A DNA stretch of 64,000 nucleotides, taken from positions 124,001 through 188,000 of the forward strand of contig CP021229.1 of the NCBI GenBank assembly GCA_003999685.1. Direction: 5' to 3'. A program made the position numbers and the translations under genes. Shown here piece after piece: positions 46,381-56,437 of this stretch. The DNA is from Taiwanofungus camphoratus. Taxonomy: Eukaryota; Basidiomycota; Agaricomycetes; Polyporales; Taiwanofungaceae. The notes under the pieces were generated by a model. It was not told the DNA's origin. It saw only the letters and a program-made list of their open reading frames with translations, and did not search any database. Within the stretch, counting starts at the first letter, position 1; every line of letters starts with the position of its first letter.

Positions 46381-46988
46381 TGTGGTGTCTAACGGTTAGC
46401 CCTACTAGATAAGACTAGAGGCGACTTAGTGTAAGTTCAATCTTTTGATACAAGCTGATATCAACAACCACGAAGCCTTGAACGTGAGGGCCTGACTACA
46501 GGAGATAGTAGTGGGGACTTAAGGACGATCTGTTGTCCTCTATAGTGAAGTCGATGTGAGTCAAGCGAGTACTCAGGTATGAAGCAAGAGGTCACAAGAT
46601 ATGAGTATAGAATTGCTAATGGAAGCCAGCTACCTGGTAACCAGATCGAACTTAAGGTCCAATCTACAAAGTACAGGGCCTTATATACATATTCTACTCT
46701 GCACACAGACCATGGCATGTGATCTAAGAAGCAGCATGAGTAAGTATAAGTAAGGTGATATGAGTCATCAGGCCGTATTAGCAATACATATGCATAAGAC
46801 AGAATGTGTGAGCGGGGCCCAATATAAGTCAGTGTCCATGAGTGAGCAGGGCCCATACAGTAAGCAACCATAAGTTGATGGACTGCATGAAGAAGCTGGA
46901 CCTACCTGAGGTCAATCCAATAAGCAAAAGATCATGAGACCAATCTGAGGTCTGACCGATAAAATACAAGAGAAAATAAATTGTATCA
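46381..46988 (-). repeat. 5' LTR of gypsy element 1
   Basis: 608 bp. Read on the minus strand it begins TGATACAATTTATTTTCTC and ends GTTAGACACCACA, a TG...CA pair. It aligns along its whole length with the LTR at 61150-61766 and in part with the split LTR at 47151-49078. It contains a TATATAAGG promoter motif. Confidence 0.8.
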
Positions 46989-47150
46989 TGACCAGCACAT
47001 CATTAAACTGTAAAATTTGAGGTGAAACACCCTTCTGGTTCAAGGCAAAACACCCTCATGATACGCAATAAAACACCTGCATCTTTTTAACACATTATTC
47101 TGCAAAAGTTTGAAAGATTGACCAGGCATTCAATTTTAGTAGAGGGATAA

Positions 47151-49078
47151 TGATACAATTTCTTTTCTCTCATATCTTATCAGTCAGGCCTCAAATTGAT
47201 CTTGTGACCTTTCACTTATCAGATGGACCTCAGATAGGCTCAGCTCTTCACACAGTCCATTAACTTATGGCTGCTTACTGTATGGGCCCTGGATGAGCCC
47301 CACTTACTTATGGGCTCTGACTCATATTGAACCCTGCACTCACATTCTGTCTTACACATACAGTGACTTACAAAACTGTTACAATGTTTGTCACTTTCTG
47401 ACTGTTTGGCCTATATCTCAGCAACCAGATATGAAATAGCTTCAAATGTTAGATCATTAGAAATCCCTGCATCATGGCTTTCAATGTGATATCTATCATA
47501 AAAAACAGACAAGTATATGTGAAGTTATCTATTATTCTTTCAGAGAGTTCATTGCAATGATTTTGTTGCTAGCATAATATGGAATAGAAAATACAAATTA
47601 TTAGTACTTAGTATATCCTACTTTTGCCTTTATCACAGCCTCTACCATTCTAGGCATACTTTCTGTCAAATTTTGATGCACAGAAGCATCAATTGCATCT
47701 CATTTCTTATTTTCAAGTGTTGTCAAAGGTGCTCAATAGGATTGAGGTCAGGAGACTGAGCTGGCCATATCATGACATTAAAATCATGGTCCTGAAACCA
47801 CCTTTTAGCCTTTTTGCTAGTGTGCTTGGGGTCATTGTTTTGCTAAAAAATGACATCTTGAGGGGTTAGACCATAGTAATCAAGTGCTCCTTGAAGTTCA
47901 TCCTCCAAGATGCTGACATAAAGGTCTGCATCCATCCTCCCATCAATCTTGCATGCCAATTCAACTCCTTTCCAAGTCATACAGCCCCATACCATGACAC
48001 TCCCTCCACCAAACTTGACTGTTCCCTCCACCAGTCTGGCACTAAGACCCTCTCCTGGCTTTTTCTATGCCCATTTCCTGCCATCTGACCCCAGGCAATT
48101 GATTTTGGTTTCATCAGACCATATAACCTTCTTTCAATCATCCACAGTCCAGCGCTGATGACTCACAGCAAAGTCCAACCTCTCCTTCTAATGATGCTTT
48201 GATAGTAGTGGTTGTTTCTTCTTCACCACAGCCTTCATACCTGTTTTTCTCAAAGAACGACGAATGGTCTGTGGAGATATGAGTGTGTTCTTAATATTCT
48301 GAAGTGTTTTAGACACTTGAACAGCACTTTCAGCCTTTCCAGTGCTAATTAAGTGAATAGCATGACAAATATCAGTGAAGAAAAGCTTGGCTGGGCAGCA
48401 GCCACCAGAGAACTTGAGAAGGGCAGGATGAAGTCTAGAGCATATCCTGGTGATTGTACACCAATAGAGCTGAATATTTGGTGAGCAGATTGACCTAAAT
48501 CAAGCAGAGAAAGAATTTGATTGGTAATGTCTGTAGAAAGAGATTTCATAATGATGAAAGTGTGGTTCAATTTGATATTATTGCTTGTTTGTGCTTTATT
48601 GAACTTCTCTTAAGGTCACATGATTTGCACAAAAAGATTCAAACTCAGCAAACATGATGTCCTGTCACTGTCTACCAATATTTGATCTGCAAAATGTCAG
48701 CAACAAAACTGTTGCAATGAACTTCCTGAAAGAATGATAGATAACTTCACATATACTTGCCCATTTTTTACAATAGATACCACATTGGAAAGCCATGATG
48801 CAAAGCTTTCTAATGGTTCAACATTTGAAGTTATTGCATATTTGATTGCTGAGATATAGGCCAAACAGTCAGAAAGTGACAAACATTGCAATGGTTTTGT
48901 GAGTCACTGTACATATTGCTAATATGACCTGATAACTCATGTTGCCTTATTTATGCTTACTCATGGTGCTTTTTAAATCATATGCCTTGATCCGTGTGCA
49001 GAGTTGAATATGTATATAAGGCCCTGTATTTTATAGATTGGATTTTAAGTTCAATTATGATTCTTTTGTACCTCAGGA
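47151..49078 (+). repeat. gypsy LTR fragment split by a mariner insertion
   Basis: 47151-47360 matches the start of the gypsy LTR (TGATACAATTTCTTTTCTC through CTTACACATA). The LTR resumes at 48910 (TACATATTGCTAAT) and runs to about 49078, where it is truncated. The intact LTR at 61150 reads CTTACACATACGTATTGCTAAT across the same point, so the Tc1/mariner element sits exactly in a TA. Confidence 0.8.
47361..48909 (-). mobile_element. Tc1/mariner DNA transposon, 1549 bp, inactive
   Basis: The ends are inverted repeats: CAGTGACTTACAAAAC at the left, and CAGTGACTCACAAAAC when the right end is read inward. Similarity continues into a TGTTTGGCC/GGCCAAACA zone. The target duplication TA flanks it (47359-47360 and 48910-48911). 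The transposase is on the minus strand: an N-terminal HTH-like part at 48349-48570 (STDITNQILSLLDLGQSAHQ) and a catalytic part at 47843-48031 (GGGSVMVWGCMTW, then DADLYVSILEDEL). TAG at 47843-47845 sits where Gln of the Q-x-N-D-P segment is expected, and the middle of the gene is out of frame. It therefore cannot make a full transposase. Confidence 0.85.
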
Positions 49079-50062
49079 ATCATTATTATGCAGAGGTGGG
49101 CTTTTGAGAGGACATATAATGCTTAATGTCTGCAGTTGTAAGGGAACACATTTTCAATACAATTTTGTATGTGTGAAAACTGGTCATTTTAGGGTTGAGG
49201 TTGGCTTTTTCAATACAAAAGTAACAACTCAATTTCTTATCACCATACAATTGCTTCTAATGAATAACAATTTGATAAGTAATGACATGCTGTGGCTGAA
49301 ACAATGTGACTTGTGTAAACACAGGTCAATAACATCCTCACTCAAGCCATCAGGCTCAGCCACAAATGGCCAAGTAAAACAATATTATATCAGCTCATTG
49401 ATACTTGTGCATATATGTATATATAGTATGATATAAAAATATTATCAAAAAAGAAAATAATTGAAATCTGTAGCCCTTCACTTAAGGATCATGTGACAAT
49501 TTTCCTGAAGTCTGCTTAAATGAGTCAGAAAATGCAAAAACATTGCCCAGCATCAAGTTTCAAAAGAAAGATATTTTAGTTACTTTCCAGATATTGAGGC
49601 TCATATGATAACTCATTGTGAATATAACTGAGACAATTTGGCTTCTTCTCAATCAAAAATGTTCAATTTATACAAAAGATGCAGTGGAGCCAGTGCTCTG
49701 CAGATCACATGATTTGGACTAGGAACTTCCTATTGACAAATCATGTGACATATTCCGGCAGCATGGCAAACTGCCTTTTTTGGGACTTATATAGTCAATG
49801 TATTCATAATTACTGTTAAGCTCAAATTGATGGTTTTTCAATCAGAAAAAGTTCCATAAATTGTTCAAGGGTGTGCAAGGACTGCTGAAGCCTGTCAAAG
49901 TACTCTTTGATTCTAAATATGATATATAGCTCATTATAATCATTATAAAAATGCAAAAAAATGCGAAATATATATATCAATAATCTGAATGTATTACTAA
50001 AACTCAGGTAATTCTGTGAAATGTCAATACTTTTTCAGCTAGATTAGAAGAAGGCCAGAAAG
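49079..50062. other. AT-rich stretch between transposons
   Basis: About 980 bp, very AT-rich, with no open frame of interest. Probably old transposon debris, but no match to other parts of the window was seen. Confidence 0.5.
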
Positions 50063-50432
50063 TGTTGAAGTCTGACTTACATCTCAAAATATCAGACTAA
50101 TGCACTGCATTGTAATGCTGTGCTTAGTTACCTTAAATACCATCACTACACAGCATTACTATGGACACTGCCTCATCTTAGTTACAATCACTGTACAGCC
50201 TTGTTGATATCAATCTGCACAGCCATGCAGTGCACACAGCCTTAGTATCCTAGTTACTGTAGCACTCCATAGCCTCACTGTAGATGTATATAAACCCTAG
50301 ACTCCCAGTCCTGGATCCCCAGTGACTTACATTGGACTCTAGCTATTGCCCTAGCCCTTCTGTCCCAGCAAGTCATCTCTGCTTCATTTATCTTGGAGTA
50401 TAACTCCTTGGGATATTGTCTGCATTCAAACA
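50063..50432 (+). repeat. 5' LTR of copia A
   Basis: 370 bp, TGTTGAAGTCTGAC...TTCAAACA, with a TATATAAA box at about 50287-50294. It lacks the 54-nt intron-like module present in the 3' LTR and the solo copy. Confidence 0.85.
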
Positions 50433-50443
50433 GGTTATGAGCC
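50433..50443 (+). other. primer-binding site complementary to the anticodon arm of initiator tRNA-Met
   Basis: GGTTATGAGCC begins right after the LTR-terminal CA. Its complement, GGCTCATAACC, is the anticodon stem-loop of eukaryotic initiator tRNA-Met (CAT anticodon inside). Drosophila copia is known to prime from this internal site of a half-tRNA. Confidence 0.7.
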
Positions 50444-50728
50444 GTGTACCCTGAACCTGGTCCATTACTTACTTATACTTACTGTACTCTTCTACCCTCT
50501 CTTACAAGAGGCAGATTGAAAGTGACAGTCAGGGCATAGACCCAGTCACTATATCCCCCTAAGCACATAGCCACTAGATCCAGGATGAACTCTTGGAGGG
50601 TTGCTCTTCAGTGGATGCCCTCTTCCTAGGTTGAGCAGGAGGCAGGCTAGTAGGACTCAGCCTGTGCTTACAAACCAGGTGAAATCTCCTGCTCAACTGT
50701 GAACTGGACTAGAATCTGGGGCTCCTAG

Positions 50729-51103
50729 TATCAAAATGGGACGCAGGGAACAGCAACTAAGTGCTGGAGTCCGAAGTAAGCCACAGAGATATATTGAAAT
50801 GATGTACTCTACTACATACCTGGAGTCCAAAGTAAGCCACAGAGATGGGGGCTACTCCAGACTACAGGGCACTATTTATGCTGGTGAGAACAAAGGGCTC
50901 CACCACTGAACAATAGAGTCCATCAAAAAGGGAACAATACAAACATATGACCCAGCCACAAAACTAATGTGGCCTGTGTTCAACTCCAATCCAATAGCTC
51001 CGCCACTAATGATGTAAGTGGCCCACAGTCTACTGTGGCCACTCCAAGTCCGGCAGCACTCCAGATTCACCAAGGGACTGTTGCAGAGCACATTATTGTG
51101 ACA
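50729..51103 (-). mobile_element. solo LTR, copia family B
   Basis: 375 bp. On the minus strand it begins TGTCACAATAATGTGCTC and ends CCATTTTGATA. Target duplication CCTAG at 50724-50728 and 51104-51108. It has the same length and sequence layout as the 3' LTR of copia B at 58740-59114. Confidence 0.9.
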
Positions 51104-51281
51104 CCTAGTTATCATACTAGTTGTATACCAGTACTTTACTATATTACCTGGACCAAGGTTCAACTTCCTCCCCTCTGGTGGTTGTGTTCAAAGGCCCACA
51201 CTTGGCTAAGTGTGTGAGAGTATTCACTTGCACACCACTACGGACTTCAAATCAGACAATACACACCCATTATACTCCATC

Positions 51282-52460
51282 ATGTCCAACTCACTTCCTA
51301 CCTTCTCTAAACTCAACTCCTCCAATTATCCCACTTGAAAAGGAGAGATGATGGCTGCACTTCGCTCTGCAGGTCTATGGCACATTGTTTCAGGCACTTC
51401 TAAAATGCCCACTGCCAGTACACCTATCACACCTGAAGAAATCAAGGCCAGAGAGGATTGGGAGCTTAAAGTGGACAAAGCAGCTGGATGGCTCTATCTC
51501 ATGATTGAGCAAGATCAAAGGGTTCATCTTGATGGGATATCTGATGATCCTGTTAAGATATGGGCTGCTCTTGCAGATGCTCATCAGCAAAAGCGTCCTG
51601 GGGCCAGATTCAATGCTTATGATGACTTGTTCTCCATCAGAAAGCATGACAATGAATCCCTCCAAATGCTGATGAACAGGGTCAATGCTACTATGCAAGG
51701 CATCCAAAACCTGTTAAGTTCAGACAATATCACAAGGAGTTACACTCCAAGATATATGCAAGCAGAGATGACTTGCTGGGACAGAAGAGCTAGAGTCCAA
51801 TGTAAGTCACTGGTATATTAACAAGAAAATATACAAGACATACCTAGAGTCCAATGTAAGTCACTGGGGATCCAGGACTGGGACTCTAGGGTTTATATAC
51901 ATCTACAGTAAGGCTATGCAGTGCTACAGTAACTAGGATACTAAGGCTGTGTGCACTGCATGGCTGTGCAGATTGATATCAACAAGGCTGTACAGTGATT
52001 GTAACCAAGATGAGGCAGTGTCCATAGTAATGCTGTGTAGTGATGGTATCTAAGGTAACTAAGCACAGCATTACAATGCAGTGCATTAGTCCGATATTTT
52101 GACATGTAAGTCAGACTTCAACAAAACCTCAGACCAGACAAGTTCACTCTGGATCAGCTGGATGAGGAGCTTACATCCATGGCCATGATTCGTGCTCTGC
52201 CAGAGGAGTACTCTGCCTTCACCTCCAACCTGCTTCTGCAGAATGATCTCTCTAAATCAAAGGTTCAAGCTGCCTTTATTACTGAAGAGAATCAGAGGTG
52301 TCATCGGTCCACAGTCTCCAGTGACCAAGCCTTATCCACAACTACCACTGTTAACTGTGAATTCTGTGGTATCAAAGGTCATACAGGGACAAGTGCTTTG
52401 CTTATCAGAAGGCACAAAAAGAGACAAAGGACAGGGTACAGGCACACAAAGGCCATGGGA
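51282..52460 (+). pseudogene. gag of copia A, interrupted by a solo LTR
   Basis: Starts MSNSLPTFSKLNSSNYPT, then TGA at 51336-51338 where copia gags have Trp (NYPTW-K), then continues KGEMMAALRSAGLWHIVSG. A solo LTR splits it after QGIQNL (51712-52123). It resumes LRPDKFTLDQLDEELTSM. A CCHC knuckle (CEFCGIKGHT...C) is broken by a one-base frameshift near 52385; after the shift CFAYQKAQKETKDRVQAHKG continues towards the protease. Confidence 0.8.
51712..52123 (-). mobile_element. solo LTR, copia family A
   Basis: 412 bp. On the minus strand it begins TGTTGAAGTCTGACTTACAT and ends GTCTGAACTTAACA. Target duplication AAACC at 51707-51711 and 52124-52128, within the gag of copia A. Confidence 0.92.
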
Positions 52461-55400
52461 AGCGCTATCAGGCCAACCAGGCTCAGGACAGTACCAAGAC
52501 CACAGACACTGCTGCAGTTGTTACTGAAACTGGAAATGCAAGTCTCAATTCTGATCCCAATCCACCACTTCAGCTTGATGCTAACTTCAACTGGAATGCA
52601 GACACAGGTGCCACTTCTCATATGACACCCCATCACCATTGGCTGCGCAATTATAAGCCTCTGCAAATTCCTATAAAGTTGGCAGACAACACCATTGTCT
52701 ACTCAGCTGGAGTTGGATCTGTGGTATTTAAACCAGTCATAAAGGGCAGAGAGGTTAGAGCTGTAGAATTCCAAAGAGTGTTGCATGTTCCCAGACTGAG
52801 AAACAACCTGCTCTCATGTCTGTATTTAACTAGAAAGAAGGGCTTTCAAATCCATATCTATTCTGATTCAATGCACTTCATTCATGGTGGCAAAAGCATA
52901 TTCATTGCATCCATTGATGATAACAATGCTGCCTATCTGGATGGAGTCACAGAAGCCTCTCTTGAACATGCTCAACTGTCTGCCACTCTTCCTTTAGATC
53001 TAAATCTCTGGCATCATCATCTTGCACACCACAGTTATGCTGATGTCCAGAAAATGATCAAGGAAGATCTGGTCACTGGTCTTGTCCTGGAGTCCAAGCA
53101 GCAGCCAGATCCTATCTGTGAGCCATACCTTGCTGGAAAAATGCATGCCAATTCATTCTCATCTTCCCTACACCATGCTAGCTAAGCTGCCACTTTCATT
53201 TTGGGGAGAATGTCTTGCCTCTATGGTGCATGTATGGAATCACCTTCCTACCTCTGCAGTTAAAGGAGCCACCCCATTTGAATTGTGGTTTAAGCGCAAG
53301 CCAGATGTCAGTCATCTCAGAGTGTGGGGGTGTACTGCCTATGTCCATATACAGAAGGATCAGAGATCAGCTCTTGGACCTCATATGCAGAAGTGTGTCT
53401 TTATTGGATATCCTGATGGTTATAAGGGATGGAAGTTTTATAATCCCACCACCAAAAAGACCATTATTTCAGAGCGAGCTGACTTTGATGAGCGCTACTT
53501 TCCTGGTCTGAAGCACACTTTTTCTATCCATCCTCCTGCTGCTGCTGTTGCTCCTGAATCTGTCACTGTACCGGATTTTGGGGGGGATAATGATCCTGCA
53601 CCTGTTGATGCAGCTCCTGTTCCACTTCAGGTACCAGTTGCACCACCTCCAAATGCACCCACAGTAGCTCAAAGTCCTTCATCATCTCCTGCTCCTTCTG
53701 CTCCCACTGCATCTCCTGATCCTGCACCTCAGACTTTCAATGATGATAGGCCCATTGCTCTTAGACGTACACCTCGTAATGTACATCCTCCAACCAACTG
53801 GTGGGTCATCAGAGAACCTACTCCAGCTGTTTACTAAAGGAGGAGAGCAGTGAAGATGAGCTTGACTCATAGATGCAGATGCTGATTTTGTGGAGGTTCA
53901 AATCTGCTGGTGCAGACCCTCATACCTTTAAACAGGCAATGAGTGGTCCTGATGCCAAACACTGGTATGATGCTGCAAATCAGGAGATCATGGCATTGGT
54001 GGGCAATCACACTTGGGACATTGTAGAGCTTCCTCCTGGAAAGAAGGTCATTGGTTCTGGCTGGGTCTTCAAAATCAAGCGCAATGCAGATGGCTCTATT
54101 GAGCGCTACAAGGGCAGAGTGGTTGCAAAGGGATATAGTCAGAGACCTGGATTTGATTACACTGAGGTCTTTGCACCCACATTCAGGCTTGCATCCCTGC
54201 GACTTATTCTTGCTCTTGCTGCCATTGAAGACCTAGAACTGCGCTCTGTAGATATCTCCTCTGCCTTTCTAAATGGAGGAGATCTATATGAAGCAACCAG
54301 AGGGCTTTCATGAAGGAGGATCTAGTCATGTCTGTCGTCTCAGAAGACCCATCTATGGACTGAAGCAAGCCCCTCGTCAGTGGAATAAGAAACTCCGTGC
54401 TACTCTTGAAAGCATGAGCTTCAAATGTCTCTACTCTGACAGAAGTGTCTATCTGTATGTCAAGGATGATGTGCGCATCATTGTGCCAGTCTTTGTGGAT
54501 GACATGACCATTGCCACCAAGTCTGTTGCTGCAGCTGACAATGTGGTCAAGCAGTTGTCCCAGCACTTGAAACTTCGGGATTTAGGGCCTACTACATTTC
54601 TATTGGGTATAGAGATCACCAGGGATCGCTCAGAGCGCTCATTGTCACTGTGTCAGCATCAGTACATTATAGACATGCTAGAGCGCTTCAATCTGTCAGA
54701 CTGCAAGCCAGTCAAGACTCCCATGACACCTGGTCTTGTACTCACAAAGGAGATGGGTGCCCAGTCTCAAGAGGACATTGAATTTATGCACAATGTTCCT
54801 TATCTCAGTGCTGTTGGTGCACTCATGTACTTGGCCATCACCACTCGTCCTGACATCCAGTTTGCTGTGTCCTTCTTGGCACGCTTCAACTTCAATCCTG
54901 GACCTGCTCATTGGAATGCTGTAAAGCATGTGTTTCGGTACTTGCAGGGCAGCAAAGATTTCAAGCTGACTTACAAACCTGACTCTGCACAGGAGATGTT
55001 TGTCACTTACTCAGATGCTGCTCATGCAGATTGTAGAAACACTGGTCGGTCAACTGGAGGATATGTAGTCAAGGTTGGGACTGGGGCTATCAGCTGGAGC
55101 AGTAAATTGCAGGGCATTGTCACACTCTCTACCACTGAAGCAGAGTATATTGCAGCTGTTGAGGCTGGCAAGGAGATTCTGTGGATGCGCAATATCCTTA
55201 CTGAGTTTGGCTACACCATAGACATGCCCTCCACCCTCTATATTGATAATCAGTCATCTCTGAGTGTGACCAAGAATCCAGAACATCATGGACGAATGAA
55301 GCACTTGGATCTTCGATTCTATTGGCTCAGGGACACTGTAGAAACTGGCATTATTACTACTGAGTACATGCCCACCAAGCTTATGGTTGCTGATGTGTTG

Positions 55401-55499
55401 ACCAAAGCACTCACAATACCTCAACTTGTGTGGTGCAGGCAGATGATGGGGGTGCATGGAGTAGTTGAGTCAGATGATGCCGCAACAGAATCTGCATAG
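52461..55499 (+). pseudogene. pol of copia A: protease, partial integrase, RT, RNase H
   Basis: Protease motif WNADTGATSHMTP just before 52630. The pre-integrase zinc region is LWHHHLAHHSYADVQKMI, then CEPYLAGKMHANSF. It jumps at about 53160 to the integrase C-terminal part (LPLSFWGECLASMVHVWNHL), so the catalytic D-D-E core, normally about 110 residues, is missing. RT runs from about 53930 (GKKVIGSGWVFKIKRNADGS, FDYTEVFAPT), with stops and frame changes at about 53836-53875 and 54280. The catalytic box is FVDDM. RNase H motifs YSDAAHADC, STTEAEY and DNQSS are intact. It ends in TAG at 55497. Confidence 0.82.
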
Positions 55500-55505
55500 T
55501 TGAGA

Positions 55506-55515
55506 GTCACGTGAC
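55506..55515. promoter_or_regulatory. GTCACGTGAC palindrome (E-box) between pol and the extra ORF of copia A
   Basis: A perfect 10-bp palindrome centred on CACGTG, the core bound by bHLH factors of the Cbf1/Pho4 type, about 80 bp before the extra ORF. Binding is not shown. Confidence 0.35.
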
Positions 55516-55595
55516 CTTCAAAGTCCGCCTCGGCAGTTACCGAACAGGGCTGTCTTGACACGTCACAGTCTTGCATCTCTTCTCAAACAACCATT

Positions 55596-55973
55596 ATGTT
55601 ACCAACCAGCAGCATCGTCATCATTGCACTGGTCTCAATAGGCTTTATTGCCTTTCTGGTCTTCTGCATCTGGACCACCTATAAAATCTCTTCTACCAAC
55701 TCATCCTCTGTCCAAGACATTGAACTTCAGACCATGCCGAACGACCTTTACTCCACCTCATCACACATGGGCACCCCTATTCAATTTGCACGTGTTTTGG
55801 CAGCCATTCAGCTTGACAGTCAGCGTCGGTCATCTGCTGATGTAATCCAAGTCCCACCTGTGGCCTTCCATCATGCACAAGCATCTGGGTCAGTCAGACG
55901 GTTTGAGGCAGAGGTTGATGAGTTGCTGGAAAGGATTAGTGTGATTGAGAAGGAAGGGGGGGACTGGAACTAA
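55596..55973 (+). CDS. extra ORF of copia A: 125-aa single-pass membrane protein
   Basis: An intact frame between pol (ends 55499) and the polypurine tract/3' LTR (56031/56043). It begins MLPTSS, followed by one strong hydrophobic helix at about residues 7-26 (IVIIALVSIGFIAFLVFCIW), then a polar region and a charged, coiled-coil-like end (RRFEAEVDELLERISVIEKE) before TAA. The ATG has an A at -3 (ATTATG). AG acceptors (cggcag, gtcacag) lie just upstream, so a spliced message is possible. The position matches env-like third ORFs of some LTR elements, but no similarity to any envelope protein is seen. Copia B lacks it (only 36 nt between pol and LTR). It could be a captured host gene. It is open while gag and pol of the same element are broken. 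Confidence 0.65.
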   Translation: MLPTSSIVIIALVSIGFIAFLVFCIWTTYKISSTNSSSVQDIELQTMPNDLYSTSSHMGTPIQFARVLAAIQLDSQRRSSADVIQVPPVAFHHAQASGSVRRFEAEVDELLERISVIEKEGGDWN

Positions 55974-56042
55974 TAAATACTATGGACTTACGCCGTTTGT
56001 AATTGATTTTCAATTATTGTGACATGTCAGATCAGGGGGGTG

Positions 56043-56437
56043 TGTTGAAGTCTGACTTACATGTCAAAATATCGGACTAATGCAGTGTAGTTACCTTAGA
56101 TACCATCACTACACAGCATTACTATGGACACTGCCTCATCTTAGTTACAATCACTGTACAGCCTTGTTGATATCAATCTGCACAGCCATGCAGTGCACAC
56201 AGCCTTAGTATCCTAGTTACTGTAGCACTGCATAGCCTTACTGTAGATGTATATAAACCCTAGAGTCCCAGTCCTGGATCCCCAGTGACTTACATTGGAC
56301 TCTAGGTATGTCTTGTATATTTTCTTGTTAATATATTAGTGACTTACATTGGACTCTAGCTCTTCTGTCCCAGCAAGTCATCTCTGCTTGCATATATCTT
56401 GGAGTGTAACTCCTTGTGATATTGTCTGAACTTAACA
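56043..56437 (+). repeat. 3' LTR of copia A
   Basis: 395 bp, starts TGTTGAAGTCTGACTTACAT after the G-rich tract ATCAGGGGGGTG, and ends GTCTGAACTTAACA. It contains the 54-nt intron-like module at 56306-56359. It abuts the integrase region of copia B in mid-codon. Confidence 0.88.

Larger units (their letters stand above)
40835..46988 (-). mobile_element. Ty3/gypsy chromovirus-type retrotransposon 1, decayed
   Basis: Minus-strand order: 5' LTR (46381-46988), gag, protease, RT, RNase H, integrase, chromodomain, zinc-knuckle ORF. RT fragments: 43046-43246 and upstream, with the catalytic box read as YMDN at 43358-43369 instead of YxDD. RNase H at 42386-42994 is open, with the motif ALDTDASKFTISAVLRQ. 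Integrase fragments at 41867-42127; its C-terminal part at 41277-41552 (LPYPMRKLAPKCEGPFKI). A chromodomain-like block at about 41100-41230 (NYKVKALVGHRE, then EYRVR, stop, KGY) has TGA and TAG where Trp is expected. Frameshifts and stops occur throughout. No 3' LTR was found. Confidence 0.8.
50063..56437 (+). mobile_element. Ty1/copia retrotransposon A with extra 3' ORF and nested solo LTRs
   Basis: 5' LTR 50063-50432, primer-binding site 50433-50443, gag from 51282, pol to 55499, extra ORF 55596-55973, polypurine tract about 56031-56042, 3' LTR 56043-56437. Two solo LTRs are inserted: family B at 50729-51103 and family A at 51712-52123, each with a 5-bp target duplication. The two terminal LTRs differ by indels and in their last bases (TTCAAACA versus CTTAACA). 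The flanks (GAAAG and TCGCT) do not match, so the ends may come from two insertions joined by recombination. The integrase core is deleted and gag has a stop, so it is not autonomous. Confidence 0.85.

Noticed and set aside
51348-51821. Copia A gag ending at 51821
   Set aside because: The last codons (from 51712) are read from the inserted solo LTR; the true gag resumes at 52129.
50063-56437. Copia A as a complete, active element
   Set aside because: Gag has a stop, pol has frameshifts and lacks the integrase core, the LTRs differ, and no flanking target duplication exists.
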